Origin: Marinagarivorans algicola | Lineage (GTDB): Bacteria; Pseudomonadota; Gammaproteobacteria; Pseudomonadales; Cellvibrionaceae | Assembly (NCBI RefSeq): GCF_001292705.1 | Contig: NZ_LGAK01000017.1 | Span: 41,066-105,065 of the forward strand | Length of the DNA: 64,000 nucleotides | Direction: 5' to 3' | Part shown: positions 9,150 to 21,154 of the stretch, in pieces | How positions within the stretch are numbered: position 1 is the stretch's first letter | Layout: the number at the start of each line of letters is the position of its first letter | Notes under the pieces: generated by a model | Database searches by the model: none | Told to the model about the DNA's origin: nothing | Seen by the model: only the letters and a program-made list of their open reading frames with translations | Made by a program: the position numbers and the translations under genes

Positions 9150-9331
9150 TTTTAGCGTATGGTTTTTGTAATAAGGTTACGCGCTAAGATTGAGTGCTTA
9201 TTTAACCCACTGGTTGCGCGAAAGGGTTGTGGTACTGGTTTGTTTTTATGTAAAGTAAGTTGCTATTCGCAGCGGTTACAGGCGGGGCCACCTTTTTAAC
9301 TAAACATTCCTTGCGAAGCGATCATCAGGTT

Positions 9332-9910
9332 ATGCCATATAACTCTAACAATATTACAGGGGTTCAAGAACTTGCCGTCGGTGAGCAAATTAGCCGCTGG
9401 CGCAAGTTACGTGGTTGGTCTCAGCGTGAGTTGGCTCGCCGTGCGGCAATTGCTAACGGCGCTTTATCACAGGTTGAGCTAGGGCATAGCAGTCCAGCGG
9501 TACACACACTTCAAAAAGTCGCTAAAGCGCTAGGGGTTACACTGCAGGCGCTGCTCTTTGATGAGCCTTATCTGCCTTGTCATGTTGTACGTGCAGGCGA
9601 TGCGATCCATATTGATTTAGGCGTGGTGGGGTCATGTGTATACTCTCGTTTTACTGGCCATGCTGCTTTGTTGCATTTGCAGATTGCTCAGGGCCAAAAG
9701 CTGACTTCGCAGTCTTTGAGTGCTGTGAGCGGCCAAGTGCTTGATAGTGGTTGCAATATCCATGTTTACGACGGACTTTGTTTGTTGGTGGCATCGGGTA
9801 TTGAGTATTCTTTGAATAAAGGAGATAGCTTAAATGTTATGCCTGGCGTCGAGATTGAGCTAATATCAGGCGGCCCTACAGCCCTGAATTTAATGCTATC
9901 GCTCGTTTAG
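9332..9910 (+). CDS. XRE-family regulator with cupin-like C-terminus
   Basis: 192 residues from MPYNSNN at 9332; an upstream TTG at 9260 would add 24 unlikely residues. The helix-turn-helix occupies roughly residues 18-72 (ISRWRKLRGWSQRELARRAAIANGALSQVE). The rest has strands and glycines typical of the degenerate cupin in PuuR/SutR-like regulators, but I see no full metal-binding motif. It follows fabY on the same strand after 182 bp. Its target is unknown; a ligand-responsive repressor is the usual role of this architecture. Confidence 0.75.
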   Translation: MPYNSNNITGVQELAVGEQISRWRKLRGWSQRELARRAAIANGALSQVELGHSSPAVHTLQKVAKALGVTLQALLFDEPYLPCHVVRAGDAIHIDLGVVGSCVYSRFTGHAALLHLQIAQGQKLTSQSLSAVSGQVLDSGCNIHVYDGLCLLVASGIEYSLNKGDSLNVMPGVEIELISGGPTALNLMLSLV

Positions 9911-10353
9911 CTTGTCGATTTGCGTAGGCGTAACGTCTAGCTCTATTGAGATATCATTCATAAAGACTGTGAATTTCTACCATTGCTAAGTGCGAAAGGC
10001 ATATGCTGACTATTGTGTTTTGATGATCGTTAGATCCGCATCGAGCTGCGCATCGCTAAAATTACGGCTATTAAGATGACGCCATTTCGCCCAAGCTCAC
10101 GTCGAGCTTGGGTGCGAAGCCTTATCTTCGCGTATGGTATTGGCTACAAGCGGCTAACCGAGAATATGCAAGCGCGTTAATTCCACACATTAGCGCTGAA
10201 AATGGCACTGTCCAACTTTTTGTTCCTGAACCATACTTAGTCGATATTGTCTCGTATGTAAATCTTTAACCTAATAAGTTTTTGGGGGCTGGGTTACATA
10301 TTACATTTTGGTTTCTATTTGATAGGATCTCACGCTAAACAAGAGGGTTCGCT
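9911..10353 (+). other. Gene-poor gap with twin hairpins and an open fragment
   Basis: No complete gene is seen. Two adjacent hairpins stand out: CCCAAGCTC/GAGCTTGGG (10090-10112, 5-base loop) and GCGAAG/CTTCGC (10114-10131). A plus-strand reading frame without a start codon runs through them from about 10072 to a stop at 10268. It encodes text such as YLRVWYWLQAANREYASALI, which I do not recognise; it may be the tail of a decayed gene. The fadB promoter and leader must lie in the last 100 bp. Confidence 0.5.
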
Positions 10354-13700
<3,347 letters not shown>

Positions 13701-13730
13701 TCCCTTACTTATTTGTTACAATGAGTACCT

Positions 13731-13764
13731 GAGCGCATTGACTGCTGTGAATGCGCTCTTTTTG
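13731..13764 (+). terminator. Rho-independent terminator after fadBA
   Basis: GAGCGCATT (13731-13739) pairs with AATGCGCTC (13750-13758), followed by TTTTTG. It lies 30 bp beyond the fadA stop. Confidence 0.85.
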
Positions 13765-13840
13765 TTTGTGTTTTATACAAATAAAAACTTTTTTAAAGAA
13801 ATTTTAAAAAAAAGTTGCAAGGACGGAATCACTATGGCAA

Positions 13841-13885
13841 TATTTGCACCCCTCGCTAAGGCGGGCTCGCAAATAGCTCTTTTTT
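13841..13885 (+). terminator. Possible second hairpin terminator
   Basis: TATTTGC (13841-13847) and GCAAATA (13869-13875) form a stem enclosing a GC-rich inner hairpin, followed closely by CTCTTTTTTG. It lies between fadA and the tRNA and could insulate the tRNA promoter. Confidence 0.5.
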
Positions 13886-13958
13886 GTTTTATAAATCAAA
13901 GAGTTAGGCCAAAAAACGGTTTGTGTCCCATCTAAGTATTGACGAGTGTTTAAACCAT

Positions 13959-14043
<85 letters not shown>

Positions 14044-14101
14044 TGGTTTAATTTTTCTCGCATTCATCCTATTTCCCCAGTTTTGGTTTATGAGGCATAT
14101 C

Positions 14102-15421
14102 ATGCAAGTTTCTGTTGAGACTACGTCGGGTTTAGAGCGTCGTTTGACGGTCGGTATCCCTGCAGAACAGGTCGATCAAGAAGTCAACAAACGTCTACAG
14201 CAGGCAGCGAAAACCGTGCGTATCAATGGTTTCCGCTTAGGTAAAGTGCCTATGAGCGTTGTTAAGAAGCGTTTTGGCGCTGGTGTTCGTCAAGAGGTTC
14301 TTGGTGATGTGGTTAATCGTTCTTATTTTGAAGCGGTAAATCAAGAAAAATTACGCCCTGCTGGCCAGCCAAGTATTGAGCCTAAACAAGTAGAGGCTGG
14401 CCAAGATGTTGAATTTGTGGCCACTATTGAAGTTTACCCTGAGTTTGAATTGCAAGGCGTTGATGGTATCGAAGTTGAAAAACTCAGTGCTGAAATCACT
14501 GAGGCCGACGTTGAAGAAATGATTGAAACCTTGCGTAAGAGTCAAGCCAAGTGGGTTGAGTCTGAAGCAGCTGCCGAAGATGGTCAGCGCGTTGTCATTG
14601 ATTTTGTAGGTACCAAAGGCGGCGAAGCTTTTGATGGTGGTACTGCTGAAAACCAAAACCTAGTGCTAGGTTCAGGTCAAATGATCGAAGGCTTTGAGTC
14701 TGGTTTGTTGGGCCTTAAGGCTGGCGATGAAAAAACATTAAGCTTAACTTTCCCTGATGACTATCAAGCTGAAGAACTTAAAGGTGCGGCTGTTGAGTTT
14801 GCTGTAACCGTTAAAAAGGTAGAGATTCAAGAGCTCCCTGAAGTCAATGATGAGTTTTTCAAGTTGTTTGGTGTAACTGAAGGCGGCGAAGAGCAATTCC
14901 GCAAAGAAGTTAAAGAAAACATGGAAAATGAGAAAGATAAAGCGGCTAAAAACAGTGTCAAAACTCAAATTTTTGATGCGTTAGTGGCGGCTAATGATGT
15001 AGAAATCCCTAAAGCGTTGATCGCTGGCGAAGTTGAGGCACTGCGTAAGCAAACATCTCAACAGTATGGCGAATTAAGTGAAAAGATTGACTTGAAGGCC
15101 ATCTTCCCAGACTCTATGTTTGAAGAGCAAGCTAAGCGCCGAACTCATCTGGGCTTGTTGGTTGCTGAAGTTGTTAGCAAAGAAGCACTAAAGGCTGACA
15201 AAGATCGCGTTAAAGCGATGGTTGAAAAAGTAGCTTCAACTTACGAAGATCCTCAGAGCGTTGTGAATTACTACTTTGGTAATGAGCAATTGTTAGCGGG
15301 CGTTGAAGCCGCTGTACTTGAAGAGCAAGTAGTTGAAAAACTTATTGAATCAGCAAACGTAACTGAAAAAACAGTATCATACAAAGAGTTGATCGGTAAG
15401 CAGCAAGGTGAAGCAGCTTAA
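14102..15421 (+). CDS. tig: Trigger factor, ribosome-associated chaperone and prolyl isomerase
   Basis: 439 residues from MQVSVETT at 14102, with GAGG seven bases upstream; an ATG at 14090 overlaps that site and is less likely. The N-terminal ribosome-binding domain contains GFRLGKVPMSVVKKRFG, followed by the FKBP-type PPIase domain (about residues 150-245) and the long helical C-terminal chaperone domain. It binds nascent chains at the exit tunnel. It is first in the tig-clpP-clpX-lon block and has its own terminator. Confidence 0.97.
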   Translation: MQVSVETTSGLERRLTVGIPAEQVDQEVNKRLQQAAKTVRINGFRLGKVPMSVVKKRFGAGVRQEVLGDVVNRSYFEAVNQEKLRPAGQPSIEPKQVEAGQDVEFVATIEVYPEFELQGVDGIEVEKLSAEITEADVEEMIETLRKSQAKWVESEAAAEDGQRVVIDFVGTKGGEAFDGGTAENQNLVLGSGQMIEGFESGLLGLKAGDEKTLSLTFPDDYQAEELKGAAVEFAVTVKKVEIQELPEVNDEFFKLFGVTEGGEEQFRKEVKENMENEKDKAAKNSVKTQIFDALVAANDVEIPKALIAGEVEALRKQTSQQYGELSEKIDLKAIFPDSMFEEQAKRRTHLGLLVAEVVSKEALKADKDRVKAMVEKVASTYEDPQSVVNYYFGNEQLLAGVEAAVLEEQVVEKLIESANVTEKTVSYKELIGKQQGEAA

Positions 15422-15473
15422 AGATTGCACAGTTGCTTACTTTGAATCGCGCCTATTAGCGTTGATTTAACGA

Positions 15474-15519
15474 GAAACCCCGCTATGGTGTAAAAGCTGT
15501 AGCGGGGTTTCTTTCTTTT
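15474..15519 (+). terminator. Rho-independent terminator after tig
   Basis: GAAACCCCGCTA (15474-15485) pairs perfectly with TAGCGGGGTTTC (15500-15511), followed by TTTCTTTT. Confidence 0.93.
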
Positions 15520-15621
15520 CTGGCATATCTTTAAGTCTCGGGTTAAGCTTCTTCGGTAGTCTTCTTTTTACAATTCGGCTCACATTATATTGAGCTGCTG
15601 AAATAAGGAAAATAATAAATT

Positions 15622-16266
15622 ATGTCTAAAATTGATATTCAAGGGGTTATGCCTGCAAGCCCAAGCGCTGCCTTGGTGCCAATGGTTGTAGAGCAAACCG
15701 CTCGCGGTGAGCGCTCGTATGACATATATTCTCGGTTACTTAAAGAACGAGTTATTTTTTTGGTGGGGCAGGTTGAAGACCATATGGCCAACCTTGTGGT
15801 TGCGCAGTTGTTGTTTTTAGAAGCTGAAAACCCAGATAAAGATATCCATTTATATATTAATTCGCCTGGTGGTTCGGTGACTGCGGGTTTGTCTATTTAT
15901 GACACCATGAAGTTCATTAAGCCTAATGTCAGTACAATGTGTATTGGTCAGGCTTGTAGTATGGGAGCATTTTTGTTATCAGCTGGTGAAAAGGGTAAGC
16001 GTTACTGTTTGCCTAACTCGCGTGTGATGATTCATCAGCCGTCAGGTGGCGCCCAAGGTCAAGCAAGTGATATTCATATTCAAGCGCAAGAAATTTTGAA
16101 GATTCGTGAGCAATTGAATAGTTTGATGGCAGAGCATTCGGGTAAAAGTGTTGAGGAAATTGCTTTAGCCACAGAGCGCGATAACTTTATGAGTGCCGAA
16201 GAGTCTAAGGCGTTCGGTTTAGTTGATGAGGTTCTTAGTAGTCGCATCACGCCGGCTGAGAGCTGA
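15622..16266 (+). CDS. clpP: ATP-dependent Clp protease proteolytic subunit
   Basis: 214 residues. The catalytic serine is Ser113 in [10 protein letters not shown] and the histidine is His138 in [20 protein letters not shown] precedes them. It assembles as a 14-mer barrel that degrades substrates unfolded by ClpX. The gene lies between the tig terminator and clpX. The first 15-20 residues probably include a short propeptide as in E. coli. Confidence 0.97.
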   Translation: MSKIDIQGVMPASPSAALVPMVVEQTARGERSYDIYSRLLKERVIFLVGQVEDHMANLVVAQLLFLEAENPDKDIHLYINSPGGSVTAGLSIYDTMKFIKPNVSTMCIGQACSMGAFLLSAGEKGKRYCLPNSRVMIHQPSGGAQGQASDIHIQAQEILKIREQLNSLMAEHSGKSVEEIALATERDNFMSAEESKAFGLVDEVLSSRITPAES

Positions 16267-16459
16267 TCTAGATTGGCCGTTTAGAGTAAAAGGGTTGTAA
16301 AAGTGTATTGTATTTCTTTTGGCAGCCCCCACTGTAACAGCTAAGCTTGTAGATATAGCGCTTGCACTTACTGATGATGAGTGTGCCCCAGCAATAAAGG
16401 CTGGGTCTTAATGAGGACGGATTGAATCCGTTAGAAAGAAACAATGGCGGAGAGGTTTA

Positions 16460-17746
16460 ATGACCGACCACACTAAAGATCAAGATGACAGCGGTAAATT
16501 ACTTTACTGCTCGTTTTGTGGAAAAAGTCAGCATGAAGTGCGAAAGCTAATCGCCGGACCTTCTGTATTTATATGCGATGAGTGTGTTGATTTATGTAAT
16601 GACATTATTCGTGAAGAAGTCCAAGAGGCTGAGTCCGAAGGTGGTTCTGATGCATTGCCAACACCTCATGAAATAGCCACCACGCTGGACGATTATGTCA
16701 TCGGTCAGCGTCAAGCTAAAAAAGTGCTGGCCGTTGCTGTTTATAACCACTATAAGCGTTTACGTAAAGGTGGCAAAAAGAAAGATGACATTGAGCTAGG
16801 TAAAAGTAACATTTTGCTGGTTGGCCCAACGGGTAGTGGTAAAACCTTATTGGCCGAAACCTTGGCTCGCTTATTGAACGTACCTTTTACCATTGCTGAT
16901 GCGACGACTTTAACCGAAGCAGGTTATGTGGGTGAAGATGTTGAAAATATCATCCAAAAGCTTTTGCAAAAGTGCGATTACGATGTTGAAAAAGCGCAGC
17001 AAGGTATTGTGTATATTGATGAAATTGACAAAATATCACGCAAATCAGATAACCCATCGATTACGCGCGATGTGTCGGGTGAAGGCGTACAGCAGGCTTT
17101 GCTTAAACTCATTGAGGGCACGGTAGCTTCGGTACCTCCACAAGGTGGGCGCAAGCATCCTCAGCAAGAATTTTTGCAAGTTGATACATCGAATATATTA
17201 TTTATATGTGGTGGTGCGTTCGCTGGCCTCGATAAAATTATCCGAGATCGCTCCGAAAAAGGCGGGATTGGTTTTGGTGCTGAGGTAAAAAGCAAAGACG
17301 AAAAAGTCAATGTGGGTAAAACACTTAAAAACCTAGAAACCGAAGACCTTGTGCGCTTTGGTTTGATTCCTGAGTTTGTTGGCCGCTTGCCTGTTGTTGC
17401 AACGCTTGATGAGCTTGATGAAGCTGCGTTAATGGCTATTTTATCTGAACCTAAAAATTCATTGGTGAAGCAATATGGTCGCTTGTTTGAGATGGAAGGC
17501 GTAGATATTGATTTCCGTGAAGAAGCTCTGAAAGCTGTGGCAAATAAGGCGATGGAGCGCAAAACCGGTGCGCGCGGGTTGCGCTCGATTATGGAATCGG
17601 TATTACTAGAAACAATGTACAAACTGCCCTCCGAAGAGGGTGTGTCTAAGGTTGTTGTCGATGATTCTGTGATTAGGGGCGAGTCTGAGCCACTGCTGAT
17701 CTACGAAGCTGTAGAAAAGCCCGCGAAAGCGGCAACCGACGAATAG
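16460..17746 (+). CDS. clpX: ATP-dependent Clp protease ATP-binding subunit ClpX
   Basis: 428 residues. The N-terminal zinc-binding domain has CSFCGKSQ and CDECVDLC. The AAA+ domain has Walker A GPTGSGKT and Walker [10 protein letters not shown], and the ClpP-contacting IGF loop appears as GIGFGAEV. It unfolds tagged proteins and feeds them to ClpP. A GAGAGG ribosome site precedes the ATG. The 193-bp gap after clpP contains a small stem CCCAGC/GCTGGG (about 16389-16407). Confidence 0.97.
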   Translation: MTDHTKDQDDSGKLLYCSFCGKSQHEVRKLIAGPSVFICDECVDLCNDIIREEVQEAESEGGSDALPTPHEIATTLDDYVIGQRQAKKVLAVAVYNHYKRLRKGGKKKDDIELGKSNILLVGPTGSGKTLLAETLARLLNVPFTIADATTLTEAGYVGEDVENIIQKLLQKCDYDVEKAQQGIVYIDEIDKISRKSDNPSITRDVSGEGVQQALLKLIEGTVASVPPQGGRKHPQQEFLQVDTSNILFICGGAFAGLDKIIRDRSEKGGIGFGAEVKSKDEKVNVGKTLKNLETEDLVRFGLIPEFVGRLPVVATLDELDEAALMAILSEPKNSLVKQYGRLFEMEGVDIDFREEALKAVANKAMERKTGARGLRSIMESVLLETMYKLPSEEGVSKVVVDDSVIRGESEPLLIYEAVEKPAKAATDE

Positions 17747-17762
17747 TCACTTTTTGTGTTTG

Positions 17763-17795
17763 AAAAGGTCTCTAGCTCTAGAGGCCTTTTTTTTT
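17763..17795 (+). terminator. Rho-independent terminator after clpX
   Basis: AAAAGGTCTCTAG (17763-17775) pairs with CTAGAGGCCTTTT (17778-17790), one wobble pair, then a run of T. Confidence 0.92.
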
Positions 17796-17872
17796 AGTTG
17801 TTTTTTGGCTAAGAGACCATACTTATAGCTCTTGGTCATTCTGCTTTATGCAGAGCTTTTTGAGGATATATC

Positions 17873-20296
17873 ATGGATACACATCCGGCTAGTGGGAATA
17901 CGCCTACTACTTTACCTCTGTTGCCATTGCGCGATGTAGTGGTTTACCCCCATATGGTAATACCGTTATTTGTGGGGCGTGAGAAGTCAATCGCTGCTTT
18001 AGAGCAGGCGATGCAAGATGATAAGCAAATTTTATTAGTAGCGCAAAAGCAGTCGGGTGTTGATGAGCCTACGCCCGACGATCTGTATACAGTCGGGACT
18101 ATTTCGCAAGTCCTTCAAATGTTGCGTTTGCCCGACGGTACGGTCAAAGTACTCGTTGAAGGGCGCCAGCGTGCTGATGTGCAGGCTGTATCACCTGTCG
18201 ATAATTATTATGTTGCGCAAGCAACTGCCGTACCGGCCGATGATTATGACCCTAAAGAAGTTGAAGTTTATGCGCAATCATTACTTAAGCGCTTTGATGA
18301 ATATGTCAGCATGAGTAAAAAGGTACCGCCTGAGGTTATGACCTCTTTGAATGGTATTGATGAGCCCGGCAGAATGGCAGACACTATTGCTGCCCACATG
18401 TCTTTAGAGTTATCGCAAAAGCAAGACATCTTAGAGATGTACAGTGTTCTTAAGCGTTTGGAGCACCTTGTAGGTTTGATGGATGCCGAAGCTGATCTCT
18501 TTCAGGTTGAAAAGCGCATTCGCGGTCGCGTTAAAAAGCAAATGGAAAAAAGTCAGCGCGAGTACTATCTCAATGAGCAAATGAAAGCTATTCAGCGCGA
18601 GCTTGGCGACGGTGGCGATGAGCCATCTGAACATGAGGAGCTTGAGCAGAAGATTATTGATGCGGCGATGCCAAAAGAGGCTGAAAAGAAAACGCGCGCA
18701 GAATTTAGTAAGCTAAAAATGATGTCACCCATGTCGGCAGAGGCTTCAGTGGTGCGCTCATATATTGATTGGATGATCAACGTTCCTTGGTCTAAACGCA
18801 GTAAAGTGAAGCACGACTTGGTTCGCGCTCAAGAGATTTTAGACGCTGATCACTATGGCCTAGAGGAAGTTAAAGATCGTATTTTAGAGTACTTGGCTGT
18901 CCAAAAGCGGGTGCGTAAAATGAAGGGGCCGATTTTGTGCTTGGTAGGCCCTCCGGGAGTTGGTAAAACCTCTTTAGGGGAATCCATTGCGCGCGCGACT
19001 AACCGTAAATTTGTGCGTATGGCACTGGGTGGTGTGCGCGATGAAGCGGAGATTCGTGGCCACCGCAGGACCTATATTGGTTCTATGCCGGGTAAGTTGA
19101 TTCAAAAAATGTCTAAGGTTGAAGTTAAGAACCCGCTTTTTTTGCTCGATGAAATTGACAAGATGGGCATGGATAATCGTGGTGACCCGGCCAGTGCTTT
19201 ACTCGAGGTATTAGATCCCGAGCAAAATAATAGTTTTAACGATCATTATCTTGAAGTCGATTACGATCTTTCAGATGTCATGTTTGTATGTACCTCTAAT
19301 ACAATGAATATCCCTGGGCCCTTATTGGATCGTATGGAGATTATTCGTATACCGGGTTACACCGAAGATGAGAAGCTGAATATTGCTCAGCGTTATCTGA
19401 TCCCTAAACAGGTGAAGGCCAATGGCCTTAAAGAGGGTGAGATCACTATTGCCGAAGAGGCTTTACGTGATGTTATTCGCTTTTATACACGCGAGGCGGG
19501 TGTGCGAGGGCTTGACCGTGAAATTGCTAAGCTTTGCCGCAAAGTGGTCACTAAGCATGTACGGGGCAGCGCTAAATCGCCTAAATGCCTTGTCGAATCG
19601 TGTAATCTTGAAGAGATGCTCGGTGTGAAAAAAGCTGATTTCGGTCGAGCAGAAGAGGAAAATCAAATTGGTCAAGTCACAGGGCTTGCATGGACCCAAG
19701 TGGGCGGTGAACTCTTAACCATTGAGGCGTCGGCTGTAAAAGGTAAAGGGCGCATGGTGAAAACGGGCTCTTTGGGGGATGTTATGCAAGAGTCTATTCA
19801 GGCGGCAATTACCGTTGTACGCTCGCGTTCGCAGTTTTTGGGTGTGGCTCCTGATCACTTTGATAAGCATGATTTACACATACACGTGCCCGAGGGGGCA
19901 ACACCAAAAGATGGGCCATCTGCGGGTATCGCAATGTGTACTGCTTTGGTGTCTGTTTTTACTGATGTCGCGGTGCGTTCTGATGTGGCGATGACGGGTG
20001 AAATTACATTGCGCGGTGAAGTCTTAAAAATTGGCGGCTTAAAAGAAAAGCTGCTAGCAGCTCATCGCGGCGGTATTAAAACTGTACTTATCCCCAAAGA
20101 TAATGAAGGAGATTTGCGCGAAATCCCCGATAATATTAAGGCGGATTTGGTGATTAAACCGGTCAAATGGATTGATGAGGTCTTAGATGTCGCGCTCGAA
20201 AGGCCTCTAACACCTTACAGTGACGCTGAATTTGAAGCCCTAGAAGCCGCGGCTTTTTCATCCTCAAGTGAAAAAGAGCGACCTAATACCCATTAA
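17873..20296 (+). CDS. lon: ATP-dependent Lon protease
   Basis: 807 residues. The order is the N-terminal LON substrate domain (LPLLPLRDVVVYPHMVIPLFVGR), a coiled coil, the AAA+ module with Walker A GPPGVGKTS and Walker B LFLLDEIDKM, then the protease domain with catalytic Ser683 in KDGPSAGIAM. It degrades misfolded and short-lived regulatory proteins. GAGG precedes the ATG. The gap before it contains the clpX terminator, so lon has its own promoter. Confidence 0.97.
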   Translation: MDTHPASGNTPTTLPLLPLRDVVVYPHMVIPLFVGREKSIAALEQAMQDDKQILLVAQKQSGVDEPTPDDLYTVGTISQVLQMLRLPDGTVKVLVEGRQRADVQAVSPVDNYYVAQATAVPADDYDPKEVEVYAQSLLKRFDEYVSMSKKVPPEVMTSLNGIDEPGRMADTIAAHMSLELSQKQDILEMYSVLKRLEHLVGLMDAEADLFQVEKRIRGRVKKQMEKSQREYYLNEQMKAIQRELGDGGDEPSEHEELEQKIIDAAMPKEAEKKTRAEFSKLKMMSPMSAEASVVRSYIDWMINVPWSKRSKVKHDLVRAQEILDADHYGLEEVKDRILEYLAVQKRVRKMKGPILCLVGPPGVGKTSLGESIARATNRKFVRMALGGVRDEAEIRGHRRTYIGSMPGKLIQKMSKVEVKNPLFLLDEIDKMGMDNRGDPASALLEVLDPEQNNSFNDHYLEVDYDLSDVMFVCTSNTMNIPGPLLDRMEIIRIPGYTEDEKLNIAQRYLIPKQVKANGLKEGEITIAEEALRDVIRFYTREAGVRGLDREIAKLCRKVVTKHVRGSAKSPKCLVESCNLEEMLGVKKADFGRAEEENQIGQVTGLAWTQVGGELLTIEASAVKGKGRMVKTGSLGDVMQESIQAAITVVRSRSQFLGVAPDHFDKHDLHIHVPEGATPKDGPSAGIAMCTALVSVFTDVAVRSDVAMTGEITLRGEVLKIGGLKEKLLAAHRGGIKTVLIPKDNEGDLREIPDNIKADLVIKPVKWIDEVLDVALERPLTPYSDAEFEALEAAAFSSSSEKERPNTH

Positions 20297-20301
20297 AAAA
20301 A

Positions 20302-20342
20302 CGCGATATTGGTTGTTTGCTGTACAAAAAATCAATATCGCG
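20302..20342. other. 10-bp perfect inverted repeat after lon
   Basis: CGCGATATTG (20302-20311) and CAATATCGCG (20333-20342) are separated by 21 bp. No T-run follows on the plus strand, but seven T follow on the minus strand. It may be a 3'-end stabiliser for lon mRNA or a minus-strand terminator. Confidence 0.55.
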
Positions 20343-20460
20343 ATAAATGAGTGCCAATTGTTGCGGGGTTTTCTTGACCGCTCCTTATGCAGTTGGTATA
20401 AATTGCAGTCCGCCGTTGGCGCAAAGCCTGCAGTATGCTAGAAACCGTAGTTCTCTGTCA

Positions 20461-20520
20461 TTACAGGCTGTATATTGTTACAGGTTATGTATTGCTATAG
20501 GCTATGTATTGTTACAGGCT
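20461..20520. repeat. 17-bp degenerate tandem repeat
   Basis: Three full units start at 20461 (TTACAGGCTGTATATTG), 20478 and 20495, plus a partial unit at 20512 (TTACAGGCT). They lie in the 372-bp lon-hupB gap. Similar short tandem arrays occur elsewhere in this window (23171, 34616, 43195, 62833). Confidence 0.85.
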
Positions 20521-20668
20521 GCGCGGTAATCTTTTTGCTGCTTGCTGCCAAGCCGTGCTACATTGATTAGGCTCAGCCGTATTTGGGTTTAAACTGAACA
20601 AAGGTGCATCTGCGCTGGAATAGTTTTTTAAAACACTTGCATCGAATAATAATAGAGGGGTTAGTTTC

Positions 20669-20944
20669 GTGAATAAATCTGAATTGGTTGACGCCATTGC
20701 TGCTTCGGCAGATATTTCTAAAGCCGCAGCGGGTCGTGCATTAGACGCAGTGACCGAATCGATCACTAATGCGCTAAAAGATGGTGATCAGGTGGCTTTA
20801 GTGGGTTTTGGTACTTTTTTAGTTAAAGAGCGTGCAGCGCGAACAGGGCGCAACCCGCAAACGGGTCAGCCTATTGAAATTGCGGCTGCCAACATTCCAA
20901 CATTCAAGCCGGGCAAAGCGCTTAAAGATGCTGTGAATGGTTAA
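20669..20944 (+). CDS. hupB: DNA-binding protein HU-beta
   Basis: 91 residues with a GTG start after a GAGGGG site. The HU fold is complete: N-terminal helices ([26 protein letters not shown]), the arm region [20 protein letters not shown] with the proline that kinks DNA, and a C-terminal [11 protein letters not shown]. It is a nucleoid-associated protein. Its place between lon and ppiD is the standard one. Confidence 0.97.
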   Translation: MNKSELVDAIAASADISKAAAGRALDAVTESITNALKDGDQVALVGFGTFLVKERAARTGRNPQTGQPIEIAAANIPTFKPGKALKDAVNG

Positions 20945-21090
20945 CTGAACACGCTTTATAGAGCTTTACATTGCATTTTTAGAGGTTAGAAGTGCAATCT
21001 AGTAGCTTGTTATTTGTTCTGAGTTTGAATGGAATGTGACAATTGTTATTCGTTGTTGGGTTTGATAATTAGTCGAGCAAAAAGTTATTC

Positions 21091-21118
21091 AAAAGGCGCT
21101 AGTATCAGCGCCTTTTTT
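21091..21118 (+). terminator. Rho-independent terminator after hupB
   Basis: AAAAGGCGCT (21091-21100) pairs with AGCGCCTTTT (21107-21116), with a six-base loop and further T. Confidence 0.9.
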
Positions 21119-21154
21119 AATATGCGATTCGTGATGAGTCTGTAGGAGTGCATA

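Noticed and set aside
16389..16407. Stem in the clpP-clpX gap as a terminator
   Set aside because: The stem is only six pairs and lacks a T-run; clpPX are normally cotranscribed.
20347..20529. Plus-strand ORF of 60 codons after lon
   Set aside because: Its second half is the 17-bp tandem repeat; composition is not protein-like and there is no good ribosome site.
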